Positions 52,468 to 60,828 of a DNA stretch of 64,000 bases are shown piece after piece. The DNA is taken from contig NZ_JAGSOJ010000002.1 of assembly GCF_023684385.1 (NCBI RefSeq), positions 248,001 through 312,000 of the forward strand, given 5' to 3'. Under the pieces are notes generated by a model. That model did not search any database and had not been told where the DNA came from. It saw nothing but the letters and a program-made list of their open reading frames with translations. The translations under genes and the position numbers were made by a program. How positions within the stretch are numbered: position 1 is the first letter of the stretch; each line of letters begins with the position of its first letter. The stretch is from Oceanirhabdus seepicola (GTDB taxonomy: Bacteria > Bacillota > Clostridia > Clostridiales > Clostridiaceae).

Positions 52468-53622
52468 GTGGCTCTTAAATTATTAATATTATTAAGTGTT
52501 TTATTGATAACAAGCAATATTATATATTATTTTAAATATAAATTACTGAAGAGAAACATGATTAGCATTCAACAATTAAAAAGATTAATGAAAGAAATTC
52601 ATTTAGAAATTTCAGATTTAGATAATAAGCACGAAGTATGTGAAATAATCTTAACAAAAGCTATAGATTTTATTAAGTTTTCAACTAGAGGAAGCCTATT
52701 ATTGATAAATGAAGATGGGTTGTTTGAATATGTTGCAATTAAAGGTTATCCTGAAGAGTTGAAAAATCTGAGATTCCAAAAAGAGGAATTGTATTTATAT
52801 AAGATAAATAACTTCAAGGAACCGGCTATACTCACAGGAATTGATAAGTTGGATAAGGGATTATTAAATGAAATGAAATACGATCAACTCAAAGATTTAG
52901 GTGGATTTAATATTAAATCTACAATATCTTTTCCTATTCATGTAAATGGAGAAGTGATAGCAATAATGAATCTTGACTCAGAGCGGGTTACATTTGAAAA
53001 AAATAGACAAACGAAACTTTTATATGAACAGATAAAATATGATTTGAATAGTATATTTGAGAACTATAATGTGAGGGAGAAACTTACACAACTTGCAAAC
53101 ATTGATGAGCTTACTGGACTTCTTAATAAGAGACTTTTTAAGAAGATTCTTGAAAGTGAGATTGAGATATTAAGAAAATCACTAAAGAACGTTAAGGATT
53201 CTGAAGAACTATATTTAATATTTATGGATATAGATAACTTCAAGAATATAAATGATGAAAAAGGACATTACTTTGGAGATATGGCACTTCGTTATTTTGC
53301 AAATCTATTGAAAGAATATTTTTCAGAAAATGTAGTAAGTAGAATATATGGAGATGAATTTGCTATTCTTTGTAGAGGGGAAAATATCTGTAAAATTGGA
53401 GAGAAGATAGATTCTTTAAAGTATATGTTACAAGATTGTATGATAAAGACAAATGTAAAAAGTTTTAGTTATGGAATAATAAAAATTGATGAGAATAACT
53501 TAGACAAGAGCTATGAAACATTGATGCATGATGTTGATGAATTGATGTATAAAGATAAAAAGGATAAAAAATTAATTATGATTAATATTAATGAGTATTC
53601 TAATGAGTCACAGTCACGGTGA
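52468..53622 (+). CDS. GAF-like plus GGDEF domain protein (putative diguanylate cyclase)
   Basis: This 384-residue protein has an N-terminal membrane segment (residues 3-23), a GAF-like sensor domain (about 45-195; FSTRGSLLLINEDG and ISFPIHVNGEVIAIMNLDS), and a GGDEF domain (LTQLANIDELTGLLNKRLF; FMDIDNFKNINDEKGH). The active-site motif reads YGDEF (about 294-298) instead of GGDEF; YGDEF keeps the Asp/Glu metal ligands, so activity is possible. No EAL domain is present. GTG 52468 is chosen over TTG 52465 by spacing to GAGGT. Confidence 0.85.
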   Translation: MALKLLILLSVLLITSNIIYYFKYKLLKRNMISIQQLKRLMKEIHLEISDLDNKHEVCEIILTKAIDFIKFSTRGSLLLINEDGLFEYVAIKGYPEELKNLRFQKEELYLYKINNFKEPAILTGIDKLDKGLLNEMKYDQLKDLGGFNIKSTISFPIHVNGEVIAIMNLDSERVTFEKNRQTKLLYEQIKYDLNSIFENYNVREKLTQLANIDELTGLLNKRLFKKILESEIEILRKSLKNVKDSEELYLIFMDIDNFKNINDEKGHYFGDMALRYFANLLKEYFSENVVSRIYGDEFAILCRGENICKIGEKIDSLKYMLQDCMIKTNVKSFSYGIIKIDENNLDKSYETLMHDVDELMYKDKKDKKLIMININEYSNESQSR

Positions 53623-53627
53623 AGATT

Positions 53628-53668
53628 AAAAGCAATTGCTAAAGATAATGAAGCAATTGCTTTTTAAA
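53628..53668. terminator. Bidirectional terminator
   Basis: AAAAGCAATTGCT (53628-53640) and AGCAATTGCTTTT (53652-53664) pair perfectly between the convergent GGDEF and ABC-importer genes. Confidence 0.85.
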
Positions 53669-54322
53669 TAATTTAAGCTCTTCCGAACCAAGAGGAGTAT
53701 TTATTGAGAATTTCAGAAGTTCAGTTACTGGTTTCTTTTTTATAACATAGATATTTTTAGATAGTGATAATGCTTCTTCGATGTCATGTGTCACAAGAAG
53801 AACGGTCTTCTTTTCCATACTCCAAAGTTTAATAAAAATTTCTTTTAAACTTTTCTTTAAGCTTGCATTAAGTCCAGTAAAAGGCTCATCCATTAAGAGA
53901 TAATTACTGGGGAAAGCAAAAGCTCTTGCAATAGAAACTCTTTGTTTCATACCTCCACTTAATTCATGGGGAAACATATCTTTATATTCTAAGAGGTCAA
54001 CTAAATTCAGATAATGTTCAATTTTTTTATGTATATCAGCACCAGGTATAACATGTTTAAGTGCAAAATTCATATTTTCATAAATTGTTAACCAAGGAAT
54101 TAAGGTTGGAGATTGAAAAACGTATGAAAAACTATCCCCCTTTGACTCAATAATGCCGGAATAATTTTTATTTATGCCACATACTAAATTTAGTAAAGTG
54201 GATTTTCCAGAACCTGAAGAACCTAATATACAATTGATACTATTCTCATTAAAGCTTACATTTAAGTTTTCTATTATTCTATTATCATCATAGGAGAAAC
54301 ATAAGTTTTTGATTGTAATCAT
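53639..54322 (-). CDS. ABC importer ATPase, nitrate/sulfonate/taurine (SsuB/TauB) type
   Basis: This 227-residue ATPase has Walker A LGSSGSGKST, signature LSGGMKQRV, Walker B LLMDEPFTGL, and switch VTHDIEEAL. It energises the permease encoded just upstream in the operon (54327). ATG 54322 is chosen because AGGATG lies upstream; the longer frame would overlap the permease. The operon order is binding protein, permease, ATPase. Confidence 0.92.
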   Translation of the reverse strand: MITIKNLCFSYDDNRIIENLNVSFNENSINCILGSSGSGKSTLLNLVCGINKNYSGIIESKGDSFSYVFQSPTLIPWLTIYENMNFALKHVIPGADIHKKIEHYLNLVDLLEYKDMFPHELSGGMKQRVSIARAFAFPSNYLLMDEPFTGLNASLKKSLKEIFIKLWSMEKKTVLLVTHDIEEALSLSKNIYVIKKKPVTELLKFSINTPLGSEELKLFKKQLLHYL

Positions 54323-54326
54323 AACA

Positions 54327-55088
54327 TCACATCCTAAATCTTTTATTGGCAATTGGAGTCAATAAAATTCTCAAAATCTTTTCAAATAAACTTCCTATAA
54401 ACAGTAATACTAGAGTCCAAGCAAAGAGACTGCTTGTATCAAGGTTATATTTAGAAAGAGAAATATATTTACCAATTGAATACTGGGGATGGGTTAAAGC
54501 CTCAGTAGTGGCAATTACTTTCCAAGTTAAACCAAGTGAGCTTAACATTGCAGCAAGAAGTTGCGGGAATATGCTTGGAAGATAGATTGTAAATATTTGA
54601 CGGAATAATGATACTTTATAAACATTAGCCATATTTAAAATATCTTTATCAACAGTTTTCAATCCTTCAACAACAGTAGACCATACTATAGGGAAGGATA
54701 CTAAGAAACTTACAACTATGGGGACACTTCCTATGTTCATGTATATTACGATTAAGAAAATTATAGATATTATTGGAATTGATCTCAGGGTGTTTATGAG
54801 GGGTTTCAATAAGACATACACTGAGTTGCTAAAATGACAGATGAAACCAATGATTATACCACATAATATAGACATAATAAATGCTAACAATCCCCTGAAA
54901 ATAGTCCATATGATGGAATAATAAAAAGAACTTGATCCAAGCATATAAATAAGGCTTTTGAAAACGGTTATTGGTGATGGAAGATAAACCTCTCTATTAA
55001 TTAATAGAGAGGCTATATGCCAAAGGCTTAACCAGAATATCATAGGTGTTATTTTAAATAGTTTATTTTTCCATGAAGAAGTTTTCAT
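54327..55088 (-). CDS. ABC importer permease, SsuC/TauC type
   Basis: This 253-residue membrane protein has six helices and the EAA-loop consensus (ANVYKVSLFRQIFTIYLPSI). It forms the channel of the importer together with the ATPase at 53639. Its 5' end overlaps the binding-protein gene by 26 bases, with AGGAGG lying inside the latter. The family imports sulfonates, nitrate or pyrimidine precursors; the specificity is not clear here. Confidence 0.9.
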   Translation of the reverse strand: MKTSSWKNKLFKITPMIFWLSLWHIASLLINREVYLPSPITVFKSLIYMLGSSSFYYSIIWTIFRGLLAFIMSILCGIIIGFICHFSNSVYVLLKPLINTLRSIPIISIIFLIVIYMNIGSVPIVVSFLVSFPIVWSTVVEGLKTVDKDILNMANVYKVSLFRQIFTIYLPSIFPQLLAAMLSSLGLTWKVIATTEALTHPQYSIGKYISLSKYNLDTSSLFAWTLVLLFIGSLFEKILRILLTPIANKRFRM

Positions 55089-56043
55089 CTGGCAATTTGC
55101 CTCCTACAGATTTCACATCGAAATCATATAATATCTTGAGGAAATTTAAAATTTCATCTTTTTTTGATTGCGCATCAATATAAACTACATTACAATTTGG
55201 TATAGATAGCTCGGCTATTTTGCTACTTGGTAGTATTTCATGTTGTTCAAGTAATTTACCAGCTTCAACAGGATTATCATTAACCCAAGAAACAGACTTC
55301 TCGTATTCTTTTAAGAACTTATTCATAAATTCAGTATTGTTTTCTCTGAATTCTTTTTTTACAACGATTGCTCCCATTATTATTTCAGCAGATTCTTCAA
55401 CTTTATTCCACTCTTCTTGTATATTAATACATCTTTTAATATCTTTATTCTTCATTGAAACCATTGTAGCAAAAGGTTCTGGAAGTATAGCATATTGAAT
55501 ATCTCCACCTATAACGGCTTGTGCTAATTCTGAATTGTTTAGAGAATAATCTATAAGGATATCTTCATCTGGTTTTAAATTATTTTTATTCATAAGATTT
55601 TTTAATATAAAGTCAGGTGTTGCTCCAGGAGTACCACAGTATATAGTTTGTCCTTTAAGATCATCTAAGGAATTAATTGATTTATCAGCACTTACAATAT
55701 ACAAAACTCCTAATGTGTTAATTACAGCTAACTCATACTTTCCCTTTGTTAAATTATAGACTTTAGAAGCTACATTAACAGGAACCGCAGCTATGTCTAA
55801 CTCTTCATTTAACAATCTAGGGACTAATAAATCAGGCGATGGGATAACTTCCATAGAAACAGAAGCATTGTCAGAATCTATAGAAGAAGAATCATCAATA
55901 AGTTTAATCATTCCTATTGAAGTAGGTCCTTTAAGAGTTGCAATTGAAACAGAAACAGGCTCAACAGGACTATTTTTTGCACCACAGGCCATTAAATTTA
56001 AGGATATAAAAACCATAAAAAGTACTAAATAAATTTTTTTCAT
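55063..56043 (-). CDS. ABC importer substrate-binding lipoprotein (SsuA/THI5-like fold)
   Basis: This 326-residue lipoprotein has a signal peptide ending LMACG (Cys about 20), then a two-lobed binding protein: VSIATLKGPTSIGMIKL and GTPGATPDFILKNLM. The GPT-S-G loop recalls NMT1/THI5-like proteins. No TPP riboswitch was seen upstream, so thiamine precursor import is not supported. It is the first gene of the importer operon, with AGGAGG before the ATG. Confidence 0.88.
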   Translation of the reverse strand: MKKIYLVLFMVFISLNLMACGAKNSPVEPVSVSIATLKGPTSIGMIKLIDDSSSIDSDNASVSMEVIPSPDLLVPRLLNEELDIAAVPVNVASKVYNLTKGKYELAVINTLGVLYIVSADKSINSLDDLKGQTIYCGTPGATPDFILKNLMNKNNLKPDEDILIDYSLNNSELAQAVIGGDIQYAILPEPFATMVSMKNKDIKRCINIQEEWNKVEESAEIIMGAIVVKKEFRENNTEFMNKFLKEYEKSVSWVNDNPVEAGKLLEQHEILPSSKIAELSIPNCNVVYIDAQSKKDEILNFLKILYDFDVKSVGGKLPDENFFMEK

Positions 56044-56191
56044 AAATACCTCCTAAATTACTAAATATTTAATATTGACACTACTAATATTATATTATTT
56101 TAGTTATATTGGCAATTATGACTGATAAAGATTCACAATTTTCACGTGCAAAAATAATATATATATAGGAATGCTTTTGGAGGAATAGAAT

Positions 56192-57133
56192 ATGGGTAGA
56201 AAACATAGAAATTTACCTGCTAAACAGAATGGGAAAAATAAAATTGTACCTATGAATTATAGAATGAAACGCATAGATGCTAAGAATATTCTATCAATAA
56301 CTCCCAATGAACTTTTTAAAACTTGGAAAAATAACAAGGAGAAGATGGAATTTTACGTAAATAAACTGAAAAATGAAGTGTTATATCTTCAAAAGCAGCT
56401 TTCTGGAGCTGATCAAAAAATGACTTTTGAAATTATGACAGAAATTGAACATAAGAAAGAAGAGATGTATAGATGTGAACACAGCTTCAGAGAATGGATT
56501 GGTGGCATTGAAAATGGAATAAACAGTGTTGTTCATAGAGTATTTGAAAAGCTACTTAGTGGAGCTACACAGAAAGATATATCAAATCTGGTTATTGAGT
56601 TTAGTAATACATTTTCACAAACTAAATATGGAAATGAAAAGCTAGAGAATATTTTAGTTTATTTCGTTGACGAATATAAAACTAATCTAGTTAGAGCAGT
56701 AGAAACAAGAAAAAGAGCCATGGAGGGGGTTAGGTATAAGTCTCCACCAGTGGAGCTATATTACCCAACAGAAATATATGATAATTATGGCGAAAATTTA
56801 CCTAGTGATATGCAGCAAAATAAATTTTTAGAAAATAAAAATGAGCCTTATCCCCAGGAATATTATGATAATCAACTAAGTGAAATAACAAGATATAATC
56901 ATGATAATAATCTGGATAAAATTTATGATAATAATAAACAAAATATGAGGTTTTTCAGCATATCAATATTTTATGGATCTTATGGAAATCAGAAAAATAA
57001 AAATAGAAGGACAAGAAATAAACCCTTTGGTAACATGTTATTAGGTGCATTTGATGCTATGTCAAATTTCTTATACGGCAATATACAAAATACTTTAGAT
57101 GAATTGCATGATGAGTTAGACAGAAAAAGATAA
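56192..57133 (+). CDS. Hypothetical protein with central coiled coil
   Basis: This 313-residue cytosolic protein has a basic N-terminus (GRKHRNLPAKQNGKNK), a helical middle with predicted coiled coil (about 45-175), and an Asn/Tyr/Asp-rich linker. It ends with a short Gly/Phe/aromatic tail (FGNMLLGAFDAMSNFLYGN). I do not recognise a family. GGAGGAATA precedes the ATG. It lies alone between the importer operon and nrdDG. Confidence 0.6.
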   Translation: MGRKHRNLPAKQNGKNKIVPMNYRMKRIDAKNILSITPNELFKTWKNNKEKMEFYVNKLKNEVLYLQKQLSGADQKMTFEIMTEIEHKKEEMYRCEHSFREWIGGIENGINSVVHRVFEKLLSGATQKDISNLVIEFSNTFSQTKYGNEKLENILVYFVDEYKTNLVRAVETRKRAMEGVRYKSPPVELYYPTEIYDNYGENLPSDMQQNKFLENKNEPYPQEYYDNQLSEITRYNHDNNLDKIYDNNKQNMRFFSISIFYGSYGNQKNKNRRTRNKPFGNMLLGAFDAMSNFLYGNIQNTLDELHDELDRKR

Positions 57134-57182
57134 ATTAAGTGTCAAAAAAAAAACAACATTTTATGACTTTTTCAACAACATC

Positions 57183-57214
57183 ACTGCTGTTTTTTACAGC
57201 AGTTTTATTTTTTT
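57183..57214 (+). terminator. Terminator
   Basis: ACTGCTG / CAGCAGT around TTTTTTA, followed by TTTATTTTTTT. Confidence 0.8.
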
Positions 57215-57335
57215 ATTAAACGCTATATAATGAAAAAAATATTATGTCAATTTCTAAATCAATTAATATATGCGATTATTTTATAATAACTCACTGTTAG
57301 TATAGTATATTAAATTTTACAAACAAAAAGCAAAA

Positions 57336-57364
57336 TTGATAATAGAGTAAATGTTGTTTATAAT
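57336..57364 (+). promoter_or_regulatory. nrdDG promoter
   Basis: TTGATA and TATAAT are separated by exactly 17 bases. The start of transcription is expected near 57371, the first base of the proximal NrdR box. Confidence 0.75.
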
Positions 57365-57370
57365 ACATGA

Positions 57371-57417
57371 GTACTATATATAGTGTTTGGAAAAAGGAAA
57401 AGTGCTATATCTTGTAC
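57371..57417 (+). promoter_or_regulatory. Tandem NrdR boxes of nrdDG
   Basis: Box 1 is GTACTATATATAGTGT (57371-57386) and box 2 GTGCTATATCTTGTAC (57402-57417). Their centres lie 31 bp apart, three helical turns, the known arrangement for the ATP/dATP-sensing repressor NrdR (consensus ACACWATATATWGTGT). They overlap and follow the expected transcription start, so binding would block transcription. Confidence 0.75.
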
Positions 57418-57457
57418 ATCAGTGAAAAAATGTGATTAACAGGAAAGAGGCGTTATT

Positions 57458-59317
57458 TTGGAGAAGAACATGGAAAAGAATTTAGAGATAATGAAGAAGA
57501 TAAGAGCAATAGGAATAGAAACTGACAGAGATAATGCAAATGTAGGTAATAATTTTAGTGCTAAACTTTTGAGAATAGCAAGTGAAGCTAACAAGTGGCA
57601 TATGCTTTCGTACCTTCCAGAGAATTTGGTAGAGGCACATTCGAATGGAGATTTATATTTTCATGATTTAGATAGCTATAATTTAACGATAAATTGTTTG
57701 AATGTAGAGACTGGAAAAATACTTAAAAGAGGATTTAACACTGGGTATGGAACAATAAAACCGCCTAAGAGAATCGGAAGTGCCGCAGAATTATCTTGTA
57801 TCTTACTTCAGAGTACTCAAAATGACATGTTCGGTGGACAATCGCATGTTAATTTCGATAATGACATGGCTTACTTTGTTAAGCTTACAAGAGAAGAAAT
57901 ACATAGAGATGTTAATGTTTTGTTCAATGATTTAAAGATTGAAGTAAATGATGAGCTGATTAGTAGTGAGGTAGAAAAGAAACTAGAGAAAGAAGTTCGA
58001 CAGGCAATGCAGGGTGTTGTATATAATCTTAATACAATGCATTCAAGAGCTGGAAGTCAGGTTCCCTTTAGTTCAATAAATATAGGAATACCAGAAGATG
58101 ATGATGCAGCATTAGTATGTAGAATGTTCCTTGAAGAATATGAAAAAGGATTGGGAAAAGGAGAACAACCAATATTCCCTAATATTATATTCAGAGTTAA
58201 AGAAGGGGTAAACAGAGAAAAAGAAGATAAGTATTATCATCTTTATGAACTAGCATGTAGAGTAGCATCAAAGAGAATGAATCCAATGTTTATGAATTTA
58301 GATGCAGATTTTAATTTGGAGAAATACAATGAAGGTATAATAGCCTCAACAATGGGGTGTAGAACATATATTATGTCAAATATAAATGGAGAAGATGGAC
58401 CAGGGGGAAGAGGAAATATTGCTCCTACAACTATAAATTTACCTAGAATTGGGATTGAAGCAGATAAGGATATAGAAAAGTTTTATAAGCTTTTAGATGA
58501 TAGATTATCAGTAGCAAGGGAATCACTTCTACATAGATATTCTGTTTTAAAAGATTTAAAGGTTAAGGATCTGCCATTTGTAGCAGGTGAAGGTCTTCTT
58601 AGAGGGTCAGAAGGACTTAGCAAAGATGATAATATCGAACCGGTACTTAAACAGGGGTCATTTGCAATTGGGTTTATTGGTCTTGCAGAAACATTGATGG
58701 CTTTAACAGGGAAGCATCATGGAGAATGTGAAGAATCAAGAAAGTTAGGATTAGAAATATTAAATCATATCAGAAAAAAATGTGATGAGTTTAAAAATAC
58801 AGATAGACTTAACTGGTCATGCTATGCAACTCCAGCAGAAGGATTGTCAGGTAAATTCATACAACAGGATAAAGCTAAGTATGGAATTATTGAAGGGGTA
58901 ACAGATAAAGATTATTACACTAATAGTTATCATGTACCAGTTTCAGCTAAGGTATCAATTAAAGATAAAGTTGATATTGAAGCCCCTTATCATAAGATAT
59001 GTAATGCAGGACATATAACATATATTGAACTTGATGGTACACCAAGTACCGAAGATGTAATGAATATAATTAATTATTCGTATAAAAATACTAACATAAA
59101 TTATATGGGTATAAATTTTCATATAAGATACTGTAAAGAATGTGGAACTAGCATTCAAGAGAATGGTAGTGCATGTCCTAAATGCGGAAGTAAAAGAATA
59201 CAAGGGATATCTAGAGTTACTGGATATCTTAGCTTAGACGAACGATTCGGTGGAGGTAAGAGTGCTGAGAGAGCTGATAGAGTATCTCATACTGATAGAC
59301 ATGTAAACAGCTATTAA
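57458..59317 (+). CDS. nrdD: Anaerobic ribonucleoside-triphosphate reductase
   Basis: This 619-residue glycyl-radical enzyme makes deoxyribonucleotides without oxygen. The glycyl radical site is Gly about 589 in RVTGYL. Upstream lies a four-cysteine zinc site (CKECG about 559-562, CPKCG about 573-576). The substrate-binding and cysteine blocks (CLNVETGKILKRGFNTG, STMGCRTYIM) are present. The N-terminus lacks the ATP-cone domain found in many longer NrdD proteins, so allosteric control may differ. TTG 57458 follows AAAGAGG. It is regulated by NrdR and followed by nrdG. Confidence 0.95.
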   Translation: MEKNMEKNLEIMKKIRAIGIETDRDNANVGNNFSAKLLRIASEANKWHMLSYLPENLVEAHSNGDLYFHDLDSYNLTINCLNVETGKILKRGFNTGYGTIKPPKRIGSAAELSCILLQSTQNDMFGGQSHVNFDNDMAYFVKLTREEIHRDVNVLFNDLKIEVNDELISSEVEKKLEKEVRQAMQGVVYNLNTMHSRAGSQVPFSSINIGIPEDDDAALVCRMFLEEYEKGLGKGEQPIFPNIIFRVKEGVNREKEDKYYHLYELACRVASKRMNPMFMNLDADFNLEKYNEGIIASTMGCRTYIMSNINGEDGPGGRGNIAPTTINLPRIGIEADKDIEKFYKLLDDRLSVARESLLHRYSVLKDLKVKDLPFVAGEGLLRGSEGLSKDDNIEPVLKQGSFAIGFIGLAETLMALTGKHHGECEESRKLGLEILNHIRKKCDEFKNTDRLNWSCYATPAEGLSGKFIQQDKAKYGIIEGVTDKDYYTNSYHVPVSAKVSIKDKVDIEAPYHKICNAGHITYIELDGTPSTEDVMNIINYSYKNTNINYMGINFHIRYCKECGTSIQENGSACPKCGSKRIQGISRVTGYLSLDERFGGGKSAERADRVSHTDRHVNSY

Positions 59318-59325
59318 AATATAGT

Positions 59326-59344
59326 TTCTGCCTTCAAGGCAGAA
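59326..59344 (+). repeat. Small hairpin between nrdD and nrdG
   Basis: TTCTGCC / GGCAGAA around TTCAA lies in the 56-base intercistronic gap and resembles the TTTCTGC...GCAGAAA module of repeat E. It may protect or separate the two mRNA segments. Confidence 0.4.
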
Positions 59345-59373
59345 TACTCATAGAAGTTAAGAGAGGTTTTATT

Positions 59374-59892
59374 ATGGGGTGTTTAAAAGAAAAAATAAAA
59401 GTAGCAGGTTTTTTAGAAAATTCATTAGTTAATGGAGATGGTATAAGAAGCGTGTTATTCGTATCGGGATGTACTCATAACTGTGAAGAGTGTCACAATA
59501 AAGCTATGCAGAGTAGAGAATATGGAGAATTAGTGGGACTTGATAATGTATATGAACGTATCATGAGGAATTATCCCTTGATCAATGGGGTTACATTTTC
59601 AGGGGGAGAACCTTTTGAGAATTCAGATGCATTATACAAGTTAGCAAGAAAAATAAAAAATAATAGTGATATGAATATATGGTGTTATACAGGATATAAA
59701 TATGAAGAGCTGATGAATTCTGATAAAAGCGAATGGAAAGAGCTTCTGAAAAGTATAGATGTTCTTATTGATGGAAAATTTATAAGAGAATTTAAAGATG
59801 AATCTTTGAGATATAGAGGTTCAAAAAACCAGAGAATTATAAATGTGCAAAAGAGTATTGTTTCTAATAGAATAATAAAATTAGATATATAA
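59374..59892 (+). CDS. nrdG: Anaerobic ribonucleotide reductase-activating protein
   Basis: This 172-residue radical SAM enzyme abstracts the hydrogen that makes the NrdD glycyl radical. The cluster motif is CTHNCEEC (CxxxCxxC), with GCTHNCEECHN, and a glycine-rich SAM site TFSGGEPFE. The length is typical of NrdG. It is 56 bases downstream of nrdD in the same operon. Confidence 0.95.
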   Translation: MGCLKEKIKVAGFLENSLVNGDGIRSVLFVSGCTHNCEECHNKAMQSREYGELVGLDNVYERIMRNYPLINGVTFSGGEPFENSDALYKLARKIKNNSDMNIWCYTGYKYEELMNSDKSEWKELLKSIDVLIDGKFIREFKDESLRYRGSKNQRIINVQKSIVSNRIIKLDI

Positions 59893-60005
59893 AACTATAA
59901 AGTGTTAACATATTATTATATTTTTTCAGGAAACATTGAATATGGTAAATAAGGGGTATATTATTATAGTGTAGAGTAGTATTCAATGTGAGAGGAGGAG
60001 TAAGA

Positions 60006-60365
60006 ATGAAAATGAGGCATAAAGTTCTTTTTTCTACTGGATTACTTTTTGCTGGGGCTGCTTTGTCTGGATATTTTGAAAGGAATAGAGAGGATAAGGT
60101 TCTAGTAAGAGGGCGTGTTGACAAGATTTTCTTGGATGAGAATCGCATATCTGAAATAAGTGTAATTGGGATTAAGTATGATGATACAGTGAAAGATAAG
60201 GCACTTATTAGATTAGATAACAGCACAAGGATAATTAGAAAATTCACAAATGAGATTATAACATCTAAATGTTTGAAGGAAGATGATCTAATTGAAGTAA
60301 TAGTTGAACATGATGAAACGGACTCTAACATAATTAAACCTAAGAAAATAATACTTATGACTTAA
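60006..60365 (+). CDS. Small membrane-anchored or secreted hypothetical protein
   Basis: This 119-residue protein has a basic start and a hydrophobic N-terminal helix (about residues 6-22: VLFSTGLLFAGAALSGYF). A beta-rich charged domain follows (EDKVLVRGRVDKIFLDENR; LIRLDNSTRIIRKF). GAGGAGGAG precedes ATG 60006; the longer frame from 59988 starts in the ribosome site. A terminator follows. Family unknown. Confidence 0.6.
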   Translation: MKMRHKVLFSTGLLFAGAALSGYFERNREDKVLVRGRVDKIFLDENRISEISVIGIKYDDTVKDKALIRLDNSTRIIRKFTNEIITSKCLKEDDLIEVIVEHDETDSNIIKPKKIILMT

Positions 60366-60432
60366 GGGTATTGAAAAAAATAACCCTAATGAATTACAAT
60401 GAAATTATTCATATTTTAATTAATATACTATT

Positions 60433-60464
60433 AAAAAAAAGACCTTGGTTAAGGTCTTTTTTTA
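60433..60464 (+). terminator. Terminator
   Basis: AAAAAAAGACCTT / AAGGTCTTTTTTT around GGTT. Confidence 0.85.
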
Positions 60465-60574
60465 GTTGTCAACTCTCCAGTATGTTTCTAAGGTGCGCTT
60501 TGATTTGACAGAAAATTATGAAAGTTCTATAATGGAAGTGTGTATTTGAATAAATATTACAAAGGGGGATAAAA

Positions 60575-60721
60575 ATGGCAAAAGCAAAAAGAGGTAAAAA
60601 TATAAAGAAACCAGGATGGAGAGGAACTTGTCCTTTATGCTCAAAAACAGGAGTTAAACTTCTTTGGGTTGCAACAAAAGAGGACAAGGATATTAATGTT
60701 TGTAGACTTTGCGGTAAATAG
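60575..60721 (+). CDS. 48-residue zinc-ribbon protein
   Basis: The frame begins MAKAKRGKNIKKPGWRGTC and has CPLC at about residues 20-23 and CRLC at about 43-46, a four-cysteine zinc ribbon. The N-terminus is strongly basic, consistent with RNA or ribosome binding. AAGGGGG lies 6 bases upstream of the ATG. Codon use matches its neighbours. The layout recalls small ribosomal zinc ribbons (L33/L36-like size), but the sequence is not one I recognise. Confidence 0.65.
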   Translation: MAKAKRGKNIKKPGWRGTCPLCSKTGVKLLWVATKEDKDINVCRLCGK

Positions 60722-60727
60722 TAGTTT

Positions 60728-60819
60728 AGGCATGTGAAAATAAATAACAAGTCAAAGATGCGAAGTATATTTTGCAAAATAGACGAGTATACTGACTAGT
60801 TATTTATTTGAACTTGCCT
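60728..60819. repeat. MITE-like repeat M, copy 7 (92 bp)
   Basis: The most regular copy: GGCATGTGAAAATAAATAAC and GTTATTTATTTGAACTTGCC ends, with GTCAAAGATGCGAAGTATA, TTTTGCAAAATAGAC and GAGTATACTGAC in the core. It lies between the zinc ribbon gene and the convergent metallo-beta-lactamase-fold gene. Confidence 0.85.
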
Positions 60820-60828
60820 TGGAGCATT

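Noticed and set aside
56044..56191. Possible TPP riboswitch before the THI5-like binding protein
   Set aside because: No thi-box sequence such as CTGAGA is present upstream on the minus strand, so thiamine-related regulation is not supported.
60469..60777. 102-residue minus-strand frame
   Set aside because: Antisense to the zinc-ribbon gene, which has a proper ribosome site and paired CxxC motifs.
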